Assembly (NCBI RefSeq): GCF_022539665.2
Contig: NC_081339.1
Coordinates: 8,181,367-8,245,366, forward strand
Reading direction: 5' to 3'
Length of the DNA: 64,000 nucleotides
Origin: Daphnia carinata
Lineage: Eukaryota; Arthropoda; Branchiopoda; Diplostraca; Daphniidae
The translations under genes were made by a program, and so were the position numbers. The notes below the pieces were generated by a model. It did no database searches. It saw only the letters and a program-made list of their open reading frames with translations, and was not told where the DNA came from. Shown here piece by piece: positions 50,535 to 62,862 of this stretch. Position 1 is the first letter of the stretch, and every line of letters starts with the position of its first letter.

Positions 50535-51050
50535 TCAGTCATTGATTACAAGTTCATCTATTCCCCAGTCTTCATAACTTCCATCAGGGAGGTAGCGGCG
50601 AATGATGATTGGGATTTTCTTTTGCTTCAATTCCTTCATGGCAATCTGAAGGGGATCAGTTTCACCCTCCAGTTCAACCATGACGGGTGCACACATAGCT
50701 ATTTGTAATGCTCTGGTTCCTAAAACTCTAGCTCTCTCATACCTAAATGTAAAATTTGTTATTATCGTTCTTCGTGGCAGACAACTATCCTCATGTTGCC
50801 ATGTACTTTGTCATGTATGGTGTTGTAATACGTTTAGTTTGAAGTTGACCTGCTCCTCCTTCCCCCTGCTGAAGTAAATCAATTTGGGCATCTTCATCTG
50901 GCTGTTCCATTTCATCCATGTTATCGTCTTCTTCGACATCTTCGAAATCGTCATTGACGCTGAATAACAAAAAACATGCACGTTATGATTAAGGATAGGC
51001 ATAAATTTGACAGGTACTTACTCATCTGGATCAAATTCATCATCTGCCAT
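50535..51050 (-). CDS. POLR2F: RNA polymerase I/II/III shared subunit RPB6
   Basis: Small common subunit of the three nuclear RNA polymerases. Three exons, 51050-51022, 50959-50807 and 50742-50535, encode 129 residues, close to the family length. An acidic N-terminus ([20 protein letters not shown]) precedes the highly conserved core: [60 protein letters not shown] and [16 protein letters not shown]. No defects are seen. It converges with LYRM2 with only 15 bases between stop codons. Confidence 0.97.
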
Positions 51051-51534
51051 GATTATAAAAGGTTTAAATGATCAAAATTAAAACCTTATTAGCTCTAGAG
51101 ACCGCCAAGTCAATTCAAGAGGTTCCAGATCAAATTGCAGACGCTCCAATCTGTTTACGTGAATGGCTCACCAGGTGGCCATTGGTCGTTTTTCGATTGA
51201 AATTAGAATTGTTTCCCTTTAATGATACAACAGCTTTGGAAACGCTTTTCCTTCTCGATTTGTTTATTTGAATAGATTATAGATTTTCACTTAGTAATGA
51301 GCTTTCTCCACTTCCTCCTTTCACATAGTGCTTAACAACTTTTCCATAATGTTACTAGAAGCACTGTCTTTCGCGGTACAAGTTTGCATATTAAAATATC
51401 ATATCGTGTTTTAAGCCTATTCCGCAACAATACCTCAGTAAAATAGTCAATTAGCCAAAAATAGAAAATCCATCATATTCGCTTTCTAAATATATCTGAT
51501 GAAAGTGTAGCACAAAGAGCACTTTGTTTTATTT
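51051..51534. other. spacer upstream of RPB6
   Basis: Should contain the RPB6 promoter on the minus strand. No other feature was recognised. Confidence 0.4.
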
Positions 51535-51785
51535 TATGTTTTAAATGGCTGATTTAACAAGATAACCATTCACTTAATCGAAATCAGCGTTCCAATTTTG
51601 ATTACGCCGTGTGATTTTTGTAGAATTTGAAGAGATGTCGTTTTTGGCAGATTTTGGCAAAAATGAGAAGGCTATACCCTTCCTACTTTTCATTTTTGGC
51701 CAAATTTCAAGGTTTGCCTAAAATACATGATTTCGATTCACAATTGAATGGTAATCATGGAAATCTAGCTTATTTTTCGATTGGC
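51535..51785. repeat. repeat block flanking the foldback element (also inside it at about 52340-52590)
   Basis: This block contains 'cagcgttccaattttgatta', 'aagagatgtc', 'catttttggcc' and 'aaaatacatgatttcgattc', and recurs in the same order and orientation at about 52340-52590 with moderate divergence. Part of it also recurs inverted at about 52195-52310. Confidence 0.65.
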
Positions 51786-51789
51786 TTTA

Positions 51790-52945
51790 TGGCAATCCGT
51801 TTTACCCCCCCCCCCCCCCCCCCAAGAAAAAAGAAAATATATATCGCCCTTTTTTTTTTGTTTTACTGCTATCGCCATCTCCAGGGCAGACTTCTAGTTA
51901 ATTCTCTATATACACCCACTGAATTTTTCTGCTGCATCGCGCTAACGCTGTAGCGTACTGGCGCTCTGGCGAAACGTCAAATATTCAATGTATTTCAAAA
52001 AGATTAACTTAATGAAAGAAAGAGCAATTTTCCCGGAATCAACATTAAGTTTTCAGTATATCATGGGATATTGAACCAATTTCGATGAGTATCAATTTTT
52101 GCAGAAAAAAACTTTGAGCTCGACTAAATAATAAGCGCGACTTTTCTTATTTTTCCGTTTTTTATGTTTAATTAAACAACCATAAGGCCTATTGAAAAAT
52201 AAATTTGATTTCCCTGATAAGCATACAATTCTGAATCGAAATCATGTATTTTAAGCGAAATTTGAAATTTAGTAAAAAATTAAAAGTGCAAAGACATTTC
52301 TTATTTTTTTCAGGAATATTCAGTATAATTTAAAAACGGCTAACTTGACAAGGAAACGAGCAGCATTTTCTGGATCAGCGTTCAATTTTGATTATACTGT
52401 GATATTTTCATCGAATTCCAAGAGATGTCTTTTTGGAGATGATTTTTGACCGATTTTGATAAAAGTGGTAAGGCTTATAGCCTTTGCACTTTTTCATTTT
52501 TGGCTAAATTTTAAATTTCGCTTAAAATACACGATTTCAATTCAGAATTGAATGCTTATCGCGGAAATAAAATTTATTTTTCATTAAACCTTATGGTTTT
52601 TTAATTAAACATAAAAAACGAAAAAATAAGAAAAGTCGGGCTTATTTAGTCGGGCTTAAAAAAATTTTGCAGTAAAAACTGACACTCATCGGAATTAGTG
52701 GAATATCACGAGATATACTCAAAATTGAATGCTCATTCCGGGAAAAATGCTATTTTTTTCATTAAGTTAATCGTTTCTTGAAATGTACCGAGTATTGATG
52801 CAATGCTAGCGCGCCAGTACGTTACAGTGCTAGCACGATGCAGCAGAAAAATTCAGTGAGTATATATAGAGAATTAACTAGGATGTGGCGATAGCAGTAA
52901 AACAGAAAAAAGGGCGATTTTTTTTAAAGTTAAAACGGATTGTCA
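51790..52945. mobile_element. palindromic TA-flanked foldback/MITE-like element, long copy
   Basis: Termini TGGCAATCCGTTTTACCC and (inverse) TAAAACGGATTGTCA are flanked by TA and match the ends of the element at 15824-16454. The outer arms share its inner landmarks (the 'gctgtagcgtactggcg' block and its mirror 'cgccagtacgttacag'). The extra central part is itself an inverted repeat: 'cttttcttatttttccgttttttatgtttaattaaac' is mirrored near 52600-52640. A C run of about 19 bases lies just inside the left end. No transposase frame is visible. Confidence 0.78.
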
Positions 52946-55900
52946 TATTGCTTTGTAGTTTTTCAGCTAAACGTAAGAAACAAAACATAAAGATGGCCAG
53001 GGCGCTAACAGCACTTTATTTTCGTTTATATTTAAAAAGCGGCTAACTTAGTGAGTAAAACAATAACTTAATCGAAATTAGCGATCATCATCATAGTGTC
53101 ATTTTTTTTGGAATGCTATCGAGAACTTCGCGAACGCGGGAGCAGTTGAGTTGAATTAATTTCTTGCTAGGAAAGATACAGGCTCAGTGTTCTTGGCGAC
53201 ATTTCCAATGTCTAAGTAATCTATACTTCAAACACGTTTCTAATTAGAAAATCAACTGATAAAACCTTAGGACTGGATGTGTGTCTTACCTTTTTGAAAC
53301 ATGTTGATAATAAAGAATATTCAATGTTCTGTGAAAAAAAGGCTTGACTTTATATGACGAACTCTTGAAATGACTGGCGTTCGACGAGCAATAGCAGGCG
53401 AGGATATTGGTGTAAAGGCGTTGAACACGTTTTATAATTTTATAACCAGGTGTCGGAAAGACTTATCTTGATTGCTTTATTCTTTTTGCTTTGAGAAGAT
53501 AGCATACGACAGTAACTGACATACCTAATTAGAAAATTTCTAGCGTAACTTCTTATCTTCAGTTCGACGACCTATTTGTGCAGACATCAATTTCAAAGAA
53601 AAATTGCTTCTTTTCTTCACGCGAATAAACGTCATGTTAAGGCAACAGTAAGACAAATGGCTTTCGGTGCAATAAGAGAAAAGTTTGCAGATTAAAGCCG
53701 TGTATATGAAAGAGGTTACCGTACCTGTTTACCTGTTGTAGCTCAACGACGCTTATAATTATTAATTGAGCATTATAACTGCTGCTGTTTCTTTTAACAC
53801 ACAAAGACTTCCTTATTTGTCTAGGTGAAGATGATGGTGCTGGATGGCTCGCTCCGTTAACCCACTTTATGAATTGATAGTTCATTTTTCCCCCTGCGAT
53901 GGCCATACTCTAGCAACACAAGAAACTAGTAAAATAAAATAAAAAAACCAACAGGCAATAGAAGGCCCTTGGGTTATTATTAGTCTTCGAGACGCATTTT
54001 GCTAGCAGAGGCTTTCTAAGAAAAAAAATAAAATAAAATTCGAGATGAGACGTCTCGGCCTCATCGACATCCGCGTATGTTTGAAAATAACGAGGGAGAG
54101 AGGCTGTAACTTTCTTTACCTCAATTCTTTCTAGAATTTGAAATCTTTACCTATTATTCCACTTCAACCCAATCGTACTGGCTATATCGCTAACGGCTAA
54201 TTTTGTTTTAATGCTTTTTTTTTCTTTAAAATAAACAAGTCTGTTGTATATTTTAACGTGCCCAACTCGATCACGCAATGCGGAGTAGGAATGTATTCGG
54301 CTAGTGGCGAAAAACAAAAGCAAACTACGTTTTCGATAAATTAGGGGATCATTGTATTTTTTTTTCGAAAGATGAAGAGATTTGACGACGTGAAAATCGC
54401 AAGACAAATTTAAAAAAAAATGTGTTGATGGACGCAGTGAAAACTGGAATTGTTGGACGATGACTAAGCATTTTCCACTTTCTTAATCATCGAACTATAA
54501 AGTCGTTCGTTATTATTCAAACGGAGAATTTCGGGTGTTAAGTGTGTGAGTCAACAGCATTCAGTCGCATTAGACGAACGGCCCACTCAAATGTTCTCTT
54601 AAAACATTAGGGTATTTAAAGCATTTCGCGTGACGTTCAGTACCTAAGCTGACCGCAGTTTTTGTTCACTGTCTAAAACCCCACATCAGTTTATTGAATT
54701 ACGTCCAAGGAATTTCCGGATACAAAAGAATAGACAAAAATTTCTCGGAAAAAAAAAACGAACTGGAACAATGGAAATATGTCCAGGAAACATAAATATA
54801 GATGCATTAGCGAGGAATAAATACCGAATAGCCATATAGTTTAGCCGCACGAAAGATATGATTGAAAACGGTGAAAGTTTTTCGTCCTTACGCTAAAGGC
54901 GTGGAAAGTCCTTAAGGTCTATACGTTTATATCTCTTACATTGACTGACATTCATGCTTGTGTGGGTCTTTTATATTTCCTAATCACCGAAAGATAAGCA
55001 TGGTGACAAGGGCTCTTTTAAAGCTGTGCCATCATTTTTTTCTTTTTACCTGTTCCTTTTTCTCTTACACACAATTGCACAATGACTTGTCTTATTATAC
55101 GAATGTACTGGAAAGCGGCGGGGTTTTCAATTGGGATACATAACACATGTCGAAAACGAAAGTTTTTTCATGTGTACGTGTATGTGGAGGTGAAAAGTGT
55201 TTTAAAAGTTGACAGTTTATGCGAAAAGTATTTTTATTTTTTTTACTATCAAGTTTAAATACGATAAAGTTAAACAGAAAAATCCAATCAGCTATAGAGT
55301 TAGTTACACTAGACGTAGCCATCTGTTTTGTGTGTGAAAAATATTGAAGCAAACGTACACTTATAGGCGTCGTAATCGACGTTCACACGAAAAATTCCGT
55401 CATGCACATCGGATGAGTTCTAAAAAAAAAATATTATTTGATGGTTTTGCGAAATGTAGTGCAAACTGTAACGTCATCCAATATCGCCAAAATACCCGTT
55501 GAAGGTACGCAGAGTAGGTTAGACATGATTGACAAAATTTATTTGAAAAGAAAGTTCAAGAAAGTATAGCACTACGATCAATTTCTAAGAGTTGGTCGCT
55601 ACCATAACGACTCAAACGTTTAAGCATTTAAACCGAAAAAAAATTACGTGACAGCGAAAATAAAAAAAAATTGTTTCAATTCAAAAATGACTGGAGGCAA
55701 ATTTTCACCTGCAGAACTTTGGACATGAATGCGCTCTGGATAACAAGCCAGTCAGAACCACCTCTAACATTTTTTTTTCGTTAAAGTGCTCCCGAAGGTC
55801 TCTCTTATAAACGTAAAATTATGCCTCTATCACGCGATGACCGATGAGGTGAGATTTCCGAACTCTTTCCCACGCTAGCCAATAATCATCCAGGCTTCAA

Positions 55901-56599
55901 CGCACTTGTTGATTTCCTTCATTCAAAGAAAAAAAAAAAAAAATGGAACGAAAAAAAAATCCGGACCAACAGTCGAACAATTTAATGGTTTGAATGACGA
56001 CAAATTGTTTGGAAAAAAGAGATATTTCGAAAACTTTTATTATTGTAAACAGTAGTCAACACAGCGTCGCGTAACTATTTTTGTGAGAGAAAACGGGCAT
56101 AGATATTTTTACAAATCATCGGGGATCTTTCAGAACGTTCCTTTCCAGCTTAGACATTGTATTGCGATACGAATGCACAGACATAAGTTTACGATGAACA
56201 CGCAATTTTGTTTTCATTTTCTCAATACGAACGGATTTGCAAAAGCGTATATTTTTTTTTTCAAATAGCGCGCCCTTTATTCTTAAACGTGTAGACTCAT
56301 ACATCAGTTGAGATGAATGTTGATGGTCCAGTGGCCTATTTCAAAAGAGGATGTAGGCGATAAGCAGCGACATATGGTCATCCACCCGCTGGACGTCGTA
56401 CATTTTTACCAGCTCAAGTTATTTCATCTTCTTTTACGAGCGAAGAGCGCAGGTAGTTGTTCGTTGGACGGATGAAAAGAAAGAGAAAGACGGCGGAGTA
56501 TAGACTGTTGAAGCCTGTCGGCTCCGCTCGCATGTGCCTCTAAGTGGAGAAAGCTCCCACTTCTTTCTATATGTATTTCCTCCGCGTCTGCTACCTACG
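52946..56599. other. spacer without a recognisable gene
   Basis: The first 160 bases (to about 53110) still resemble the foldback family ('ttaaaaagcggctaacttag'). Beyond that no coding, RNA or repeat feature could be supported. The minus-strand frame 53637-53906 was considered and not accepted. Confidence 0.45.
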
Positions 56600-56608
56600 T
56601 ATATAAAG
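56600..56608 (+). promoter_or_regulatory. TATA box and initiator of the gene at 56719
   Basis: TATATAAAG is followed about 30 bases later by ACTCATTC (56632-56639), an initiator-like match. The start codon is about 85 bases further on. Spacing and sequence fit a standard RNA polymerase II core promoter. Confidence 0.6.
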
Positions 56609-56718
56609 GAATTGGTGGACTTGCTACATCGACTCATTCTCCCTCCACCGGTCCACATCTTCAGATCACTATATTTATCGATCATTCGGATTATCTTATT
56701 GCAAAGTACAATCAAGCC

Positions 56719-58228
56719 ATGGTAGGTCTATTACGTTTTACTCTTCAAAACTTTATACGAATAAATTTACATCTTAAATAGATTTCCATGAAACTCGTGA
56801 TGCTATTCACCATAGCTGGTGTGTGTTCATCACAGTACGACGATGGCTTCCCGGATAGCATCAAAACAGCGGCCTTTGAAGAAATCATCGGCAATTATTA
56901 CGCGTTCGATCCGTTTCTTCAAACGGGTCGCAAAGGCCGCGAATTGAATGGCTTTCCAGATGAAATGGAATTTTCCTCTTTCCAACCGACTTTTGATTCC
57001 CCACCGCAGATTCAATCCAATGACGATAACACGTTTTACTCAATACCCCCAGCTTACACCGCATCCGAATCCAAAGACAACGTTGATGACTTACCTATTT
57101 CAGTCACCACTAGACCGGCTGTCATTCACGACGTGCGACAGCTCAACGACCTACAGACGAACAGCCCATTCAAATTCGAGACGGAATTCAACAGCTTCGA
57201 CAGCGAAACGTATCCGCTTTATCCTCCCTACTTGACTGAGCAATCGGTTCGACAGCAGCAACAGCTGTCGCCTGATGTTACGCGGGAGAAGAATCTGCCC
57301 AAATATGTTATCGCAGTCGGCGGGCAGGAAGCAACAGATGAAGAAGACGACTTCTTTCAGACGAAAGTTGCTCGCACTCCGGCCAGACGTGCCCATCAGT
57401 CTGGTCAAAGGGACCAATTCGTGAGACGGGCTCGTCCCGCCATCGAACTGGACGAATCGCCTTTCGCCAGGAGATCGTTACGCTACGTTAATTATGAAGA
57501 CGACGTCCCGCAGCGTTACAATCGTGCTCGATCCAGTGACTTAACACATCGCCGCAGAGCCGCCCATGAGCTCCCCCATGACAGGAATATCCGTAACGGC
57601 TATTATATCGCTTCAAAGGTACTTAACGTTCCAGTGGTAGACAAGCGTGCCTACTAGATGGCGTAGTGTTTGTGCTTGTTCCATACGTACGTTTCCGCGC
57701 CCCCCCCCCCCCCCCCAAAAAAAAATCACCGCAGGACGGTGTTTTTGAAGCATTTATCCTAACGCTATCAGCTCATCCATCATTTAATTGCGCTAAAATA
57801 CGAACTAATTCATACATTATTTTTTTTTAATGTTCGCATACATTGTCGCGCTTTGGTACTGGAACGTACGCTTTCAAAACAAATGCCAGCTGTAATGTAC
57901 ACTCGTTTTTTGTCGCCACTATACTTAACATGCGTCTCCGTGCTTTGAATACATAAACACATTTCTAAACTCCCCTCGCAGTTAGAACATTGCCAATTTC
58001 ATTCACCTTCGACCTATTTGAACGGTCAGCGCATTGACGTCAAAATTTATTCATGTATTCTTATATACATGAAGAAGATGGAGAGTACATTTTTTTTAAA
58101 GATTAAGTGAAGATTTTGTGTTTGTTTTTTGTTTTTTTCAACAGGTTTTATGGCGGACCCCTGTTCTAGCTGACGGCCAGCGCGGCCGATATTCCTTCGC
58201 CAGCCGGCCTCCCGTTTACGCTGATTAA
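56719..58228 (+). CDS. secreted protein with dibasic sites and two possible C-termini, unknown function
   Basis: Exons 56719-56721 (the ATG alone), 56782-57618 and 58145-58228 join in frame to 307 residues. The ATG-only first exon gives a signal peptide MISMKLVMLFTIAGVCSSQ; starting at the internal Met (56788) would give nearly the same peptide. The chain has an acidic/Ser-rich N-terminal two thirds, then a basic tail with several RR and RRR sites (FARRSLRYVNYEDD; THRRRAAHELPHDR) that could be cleaved by proprotein convertases. Reading through the donor at 57619 adds VLNVPVVDKRAY and stops at 57657 (292 residues). Splicing instead gives VLWRTPVLADG and ends YAD. No Cys framework or known domain is visible. 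A poly(C) run at about 57700-57716 lies in the intron. Confidence 0.75.
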
Positions 58229-58295
58229 CTCTTGAGAATTCAGGGTCTTTGTTGCATGTCTATCCTCGTTTGATTTTTTGTTTTTTTAAAAAGAA

Positions 58296-58301
58296 AATAA
58301 A
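58296..58301 (+). terminator. poly(A) signal of the secreted-protein gene
   Basis: AATAAA lies 68 bases after the distal stop codon, supporting the existence of the third exon. Confidence 0.6.
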
Positions 58302-59229
58302 TATATAGTAGATCTATCTGTGCTGGAAAGCCGCCATGCTTTTTCGGGAAATAACTGTGGGAAACGCTTTAAAATAAACAAGGATACACACAAGAGATTT
58401 TGAAGTGGAAGAGGAAAGAGAGATCCAAGGCCATCCTTCAAGTAGAACTGAGCAAGTTTTCACTCTGCCGCTGTAACCGAATATTATATACGGCGCGGCT
58501 GTCTTTCCTTTTTTTTAAACCTCCGTTTCGTTAACACCGTAACGCATATAGGTGAGCCAACTAATTGCCATACAAAGACACAAACGAAACAGAAACAAAA
58601 AACAAACAGGAAATACATAATTTTTCAGTAACAAGTTCTCGAATGATTTATCATCTTGTATTTGTTTCACAGAACAAAATTCGTGTTTTCTTTTTTTTTT
58701 TTTGGGGGGGGGGGGGGGGGGTTAGAAGAAGGCCGGAGGGAAATCCTACCGACCCGAACTCTGGGCATTTTCGATGTAGATGGTGGATATGACTCGAAAC
58801 GTACGTACTGTATTTCCATTTAGGGTTTATTTTCAGTCGACTAGAAGAGAAGGGGAGGCAAAGAAGGAGATGAAACTCATCTTTTTGGGATGTGTTCCCA
58901 TGGCAACGAAAGACTGGGCTGTTTGTGGTTGCATGTACATAACCAGAAGAGACAGAGAGCGAGAGAGAGAGAGTGAGTGGTCTCTCCTTAAAAACCTAGC
59001 AGTCTTTTGTTCGACGCAGTGTCAATGCGTCGCTCAGTGAAAGCAAAAGTTCAAAATCACGCTGCTGTTTTAAGGAAACTTTCCAGCTTGTTCGGTGGAC
59101 ACGCAGCATCTGGAACACGACGCAAGTTTGATGGCAACCACCAAACCGATCTACTTGCAACATGTTTGAAGACAACACGTGAATCCGTATCGCTGTCATA
59201 GAGTCGTCCGTACTTAAGAACGGCCAAAT
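58302..59229. other. spacer upstream of the NOX4-like gene
   Basis: Contains T and G runs (58689-58721) and a short GA array near 58952-58972. No coding signal was recognised. The promoter of the oxidase gene should lie at the right end. Confidence 0.4.
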
Positions 59230-61896
59230 ATGGTCAACATGTTTTCTTCACGTTGGCTCCGCCCATCATACGGCTTTCACGTAAGTTATCTGACAGTATT
59301 TCAACATTCAAATTTTTTTTCGTTTCGGTTAATTGAATTGTCGGTATCGAAGGCTGTCTGGATACTGGTGAACGGCATCATTTTCTGGAACACTTATCGA
59401 CTCTACAAAGGCCAACCGCAATATTACTACCTCCATCAAATATTAGGAGTGAGTCACATGACTTTTATTCTTATTTCTTAAAGTATATATAAAAAAAAGA
59501 GGGACATCTTAGTTATTTTTGAAAAATTATTTATATCAACTGAATATGACGCGAAGAGCGGACTTTGCATTTCACGCGGTTCGGGAGCCGTTTTGAACGT
59601 GAGTTGCGCTCTTATTCTGCTCCCGACCTGCAAGCAGGCAATCACCAGCATCCACCTTTGCTGTTGCAATATTTTGAATCGATGCGGCCTATCATCCCGT
59701 CGAATCCGTTCGTTTTTTAATCAAGCCGAGCGTTTTCACGTCACTTGCGCTATAACCGTCATCGTCGCATCAGGTATAAATCAAAACATAAAAAAAACAA
59801 AAAAAAAAAAACAACCCGTACCAAACGTTTGTACATTTACATTTGTTGTATCCAGTTGTTCACACTGCAGCTCATTTAGTTAACGCAGTTAATTGTTCTC
59901 GTTATTACAACCACCGATGGACTGAAGTCAACATCGCCGATTCTCCCGGCCAGGATGCTTTCCAATTAGTTTTCAAGACAGGTAAATCATTCCCGAGTGT
60001 GTCCTACCACAAAAACAAAAAAGGTCACATGTTACCTGTTGTTCCCCCCGGCTGACGATAGTTCCAGGAATTACGGGAGTGCTGATGATGCTGATACTGG
60101 CCATGATACTCGTGACGTCTGCCAGTTGGTTCCGCACGCGTCACTACAATACGTTTTATTACAGCCATCACTTTCTTTTCGGTCCCTTTTTAGTCCTGCT
60201 TGTTTTCCATCCCACAAGGTGAGGAAAGTGCTACCATAATTGAGCACCCGTTAACGGGGTGGTATTAAAAAAATGTTGCTGACACGCACAACTAAAAGCT
60301 TTCCGTGATTTCATCGATAATTTTTTTTTTGCGTCAGTGGCATGCTGAAGGAGCAAACGAATTGGCGTGACCATTGGCCGGGAAACGCTGACGATGAAAA
60401 TAGGCCACCTCCTGTTTTCATACCCATGAAGGGATACACTTGGTTGTACGTAACGATTCCGCTTGCGTTCTACCTTGTTGATTGGAGCTGGCGCAGAGTC
60501 AGTAGACGCCAGCCCGTTCACGTGACCCGAGTCGTCGTGCACGAACCAGACGTTATCGAAGTGGTCGTTGATCGCTGGATGAGTCATTCTCAACCCGGAC
60601 AAGTTCGTTTCTTCATTCATTATTCATTTTTTTTTTTTAAAGAATATGTTTTTAAATTAAATTTCCCTTTTTTTTTTGTAACGATCTTTTTATAGTATGT
60701 CCTCCTTCAATGTCCGGTGATATCTGGTTTCGAATGGCATCCATTTTCACTCTCATCGGTGCGTTTATTTTATTTTTTGGCCGCCTAGCATTTAAAAATT
60801 GAAAATGTTTTTAAATGATTTGAAATCTTGTGGCAGTGCTGTGATTTGACTCACGCTAGCTGGACGGTTCACATGAAAACGAACGGCGATTGGTGCAGTA
60901 TGTATGCTACAAATTATGAATGTTTGACGTCGTGACGCTAAACGTTTCAATCGTTTTTATTTAAAAAAAAAAACCTATCGGACTGCAATTGGGTGTTCGT
61001 CAATTAGAGCAATTAAAGAGTCTCCTGGGCGTGAAAGCTCGAAGAGATGACATCGAACTCTACGTGGACGGTCCATTTTCCAGTCCGTTTTGCGGCGTTT
61101 TGAACAGTAAAACAGTCATCTGCATAGCGGGCGGCATCGGATTCACGCCTTTCTTGTGTGTCATCCACAATTTAATGTATAATTGAATTATAGCTATCAA
61201 ACAAATTTCATTTTTCAAAGCTCGTTGCATTCATAATAAACATGTTTCTTCTTTCCCGCTAGTCGGAACGGATGGCCTGCGCGACCTGATCGCCTGCACA
61301 TCATATGGTGCGTCACGACGGCAGAAAGCCTTTTGTGGGCATCAGCAGCCATCCATCAACTGATCGAGGACGCTTGGGCCAGCCCTCGTCCAGATAAGCT
61401 GGAAATTAGACTGCATGTCACACGCCCAGCACCTGAGGGCTCTCATTCTGGCGGTTTCTCTCCAGTGCGTTGACGAAAATAGAACTGAAAAAAAATGTAA
61501 ATTTTTTAAAAAATACGATTGGCTCATTTGTTTATAGGTAGAAACCCTTCTAGGTAAAAAATACCCCAATCTACTTCGGCGACTGGAATATGGCCGTCCA
61601 AAATGGTCGGAACTTTTCACGTCATGGAAAGAGAGTTATTCAAGGTATACAGTGATGTGTGAATTATTTAAAACATTACATTTTTTTTTATCTTTTCACT
61701 TTCACTCTCGTTTTATTTTTTAACGTGAATTTTTATTTTTTTTTTATTCATTCAAATTCCGGTTTTACAAATGATTGCTATATTCAGGGAACGTGTGGAC
61801 GTTTTCAGCTGTGGACCCAGAGAGCTGAATCGCCAGATTCAACAGATGTGCCGCTCCATTTCCAATTTCACTCTAGCCCAAGAAAGTTTCTCCTGA
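59230..61896 (+). CDS. NOX4: NADPH oxidase, NOX4-like
   Basis: Membrane flavocytochrome that passes electrons from NADPH through FAD and two haems to oxygen. Twelve exons join in frame to 540 residues: 59230-59280, 59353-59448, 59557-59773, 59856-59981, 60062-60218, 60338-60602, 60696-60758, 60837-60897, 61008-61176, 61263-61464, 61538-61644 and 61788-61896. NOX4-type landmarks: YYYLHQILGSGLCISRGSG, RRIRSFFNQAERFHVTCA, VVHTAAHLVNAVN, VPGITGV, FYYSHHFLFGP, and FHPTSGMLKEQTN. These supply the paired haem-binding His. The FAD motif HPFSLS (about 319-324), the NADPH motifs GPFSSPF, AGGIGFTPF and CGPREL, and the C-terminus ending ESFS follow. There is no EF-hand. The loop after FHPTSG is short and has no Cys. 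The start Met is the first in frame; exon 1 is the least certain part. Confidence 0.93.
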
Positions 61897-61901
61897 ATAA
61901 A
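61896..61901 (+). terminator. AATAAA overlapping the NOX4-like stop codon
   Basis: The last base of TGA (61894-61896) is the first base of AATAAA. If used, the 3' untranslated region would be only some 20 bases. Another AATAAA lies near 62235. Confidence 0.35.
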
Positions 61902-62862
61902 AAAAAGCTATCGCTTTTTTTTAGTCAGGATAAATCAAACATTACATTTCATTATATAATTTAACAGAATTGCTGATAAAGTCAAATTGCGTATGCAAAA
62001 AAAAAAAAATAATTTTTGTCACAATATATGTACCGGTCTTGCCATAAAACCACGAGTAGGACACATTTCATTTTAGGGTAATGCGCTATTTAATTTTGCC
62101 ATATGCTTCCCTTTAAAAAAAAAAAAGATTAAGTGCTATGCACATAAAGCTGTAGCGAAACGTAGATCTGCAAACACGTAACCGTATTATGCGAAGCGGT
62201 AAAATGAATCATTTAATAGACTTTAATATGGAGCAATAAAAAAAGACAGATGCAAGTGAGAAAAACCGGTTTTAATTGGAAATTGCCCTGCTCCGCTCTT
62301 CTGGAAAAGTGCTGGTCCTTTTTACGTGTGCTGATTACTATGCAAGTAATACGCAACACGTCATTTGACCGAGAAAGTTTTTTAAGCTTACACCTCCAAA
62401 AATTGGGGTTTTAATAGCAATGGATCTTTGGCCGTCAGCGTAGTAACTGGAAATCTAGCTTTCTCTGAATTAGCGAAGATATTACCAGTTAATCTTCTTG
62501 ATAATCATATCTTTGCAATTTGCAAAAAAAAAAGTAATTTTCACCTCGTATCTCACTTGGTCAAAGCTAAACCAATAGTTCAATAGATTGTTAAAAGAAT
62601 TCATAAAAGATCTCTTAGTGTTTAACAAAGATTTCCGTTTTTCAAAGATGGCACATCAATAAATCAAACAGACAAATCGAATGTTAACGAACAGGTATTT
62701 ATTAACTAATATACAATCTGCAAAGCCAAACAGCAACACAAAAGATTGGCCATGAAACATTAAACTGAGTGGTCACCATATAATAAACCAGTTATTAAAT
62801 AGAATTCGTGATTACTAACAACAATAGAACATTCGCTATGAGTGCCATTCGTTCACGTTGTG
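61902..62862. other. spacer between convergent genes
   Basis: 3' flanks of the NOX4-like gene and the small secreted-protein gene. Nothing else was recognised. Confidence 0.4.

Noticed and set aside
53637-53906. Minus-strand frame of 89 residues
   Set aside because: No family resemblance and no convincing partner exon or signal peptide.
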